Source of the DNA: JBKEDC01 sp047972995 | GTDB lineage: Bacteria; Bacteroidota; Bacteroidia; Bacteroidales; Prolixibacteraceae | Length of the DNA: 63,482 nucleotides | Reading direction: 5' to 3' | NCBI GenBank assembly: GCA_047972995.1 | Contig: JBKEBD010000014.1 | Span: 1-63,482 of the forward strand | Shown here: piece by piece, positions 63,256-63,482 of the stretch | Layout of the letters: each line of letters begins with the position of its first letter | How positions within the stretch are numbered: the first letter of the stretch is position 1 | The notes under the pieces: generated by a model | The model's input: the letters and a program-made list of their open reading frames with translations, nothing else | The model's database searches: none | What the model was told of the DNA's origin: nothing | Translations under genes and position numbers: made by a program

Positions 63256-63282
63256 CGCATGAGATATGATTTTTTCATGCTC
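63256..63282. repeat. 27-bp hairpin repeat, copy 2
   Basis: CGCATGAGATATGA, a T-run and TCATGCTC mirror 61273-61299. GCATGA and TCATGC form the stem. The next 20 bp are also similar in the two copies. Confidence 0.55.
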
Positions 63283-63408
63283 AGGTCCTGAAAAGGTAGT
63301 TAGCACCTGGAATTTAGTAAATCGCTATCCACCAACGACTAAACATATTCTTGGTCTGTTTGCTTGAAAAAGACTTCACAGAAATTGCGAAAAAAAGAGT
63401 CGATATGC

Positions 63409-63438
63409 TTGCGAGTTCAAATTAAACCTTTACTTTTG
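63409..63438 (+). promoter_or_regulatory. strong promoter reading out of the right edge
   Basis: TTG at 63409-63411, 19-bp spacing and TACTTTTG at 63431-63438, then CACTCGCTTTTGGG. This layout resembles promoters of stable RNA or growth-related operons in Bacteroidetes. The downstream gene is beyond the window. Confidence 0.5.
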
Positions 63439-63482
63439 CACTCGCTTTTGGGAAATAAAGCAACGTTCATTCAAGTATAGTG

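Larger units (their letters stand above)
62937..63482. other. right-edge intergenic region, no gene seen
   Basis: Contents: a C7 tract (63168-63174) followed by AC repeats and an A-run, the 27-bp hairpin repeat at 63256-63282 and a strong outward promoter at 63409-63438. No coding frame is supported. Confidence 0.5.

Noticed and set aside
1..63482. tRNA or rRNA genes in the larger intergenic gaps
   Set aside because: I looked for cloverleaf arms, CCA-type ends and rRNA landmarks in gaps above 300 bp and found none.

Overview
The window is a chromosomal segment of a Bacteroidetes bacterium, most likely of the order Bacteroidales. Four things point there: two SusC/SusD outer-membrane uptake pairs, many SPII lipoproteins, type IX secretion (T9SS) parts and C-terminal sorting domains (CTDs), and recurrent TAnnTTTG -7 promoter boxes in place of E. 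coli-type promoters. Gene starts lack obvious Shine-Dalgarno sequences, and two genes appear to start at TTG.

Layout. (1) 1-1357: the rplM-rpsI-rpsB ribosomal operon on the minus strand, with rpsB cut by the window edge. (2) 1358-3216: no intact gene, but relics of an IS66-type tnpA and the start of tnpB, a dispersed repeat, a poly-C tract and a candidate promoter. (3) 3217-17360, plus strand, locus A: SusC, SusD, two surface lipoproteins, two leucine-rich-repeat (LRR) lipoproteins, a lipoprotein subtilase and a small lipocalin-like lipoprotein. (4) 17361-17847: two terminators around a 151-bp MITE-like element. (5) 29904-17848, minus strand, locus B: LRR lipoprotein, subtilase with T9SS CTD, PorV-like barrel, SusC, SusD, zinc metallopeptidase lipoprotein and DUF4302 lipoprotein. 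(6) 29905-34451: an IS66 tnpB relic, a TonB receptor gene, then 1.2 kb of repeat-rich DNA. (7) 34452-39217: aspartate kinase plus a small surface-polysaccharide group (GT2 glycosyltransferase, KpsS-like protein, flippase). (8) 46784-39241, minus strand: ricT, gldH, trmB, an alkyltransferase-like gene, mrp and porW/sprE. (9) 47257-60710: DEAD-box helicase, a 1644-residue pectinesterase-type T9SS cargo, a YkgJ-like protein, GHL10, rbfA, a methyltransferase, a LolC/E-type permease, pepE and a carboxypeptidase-regulatory-domain protein. (10) 60711-63482: a WG-repeat lipoprotein set in transposase relics and repeats, with a strong promoter pointing out of the right edge.

How it may work together. 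Loci A and B converge, and each pairs a SusCD importer with its own subtilase and LRR lipoproteins; B adds a metallopeptidase and a PorV-like protein. No glycoside hydrolase, lyase or esterase lies in either locus. The simplest reading is a pair of protein-utilisation loci: surface proteases cut protein, LRR and BACON lipoproteins bind it, and SusCD imports peptides. Locus B resembles the peptide-binding BT2261-BT2264 system of Bacteroides thetaiotaomicron as I remember it; this is inference. The most unusual part is the locus B trio of LRR lipoprotein, subtilase carrying both a lipobox and a T9SS CTD, and a directly adjacent PorV paralogue, which suggests a dedicated secretion and anchoring route. 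PorW/SprE and the CTD-bearing pectinesterase in the same window fit an active T9SS.
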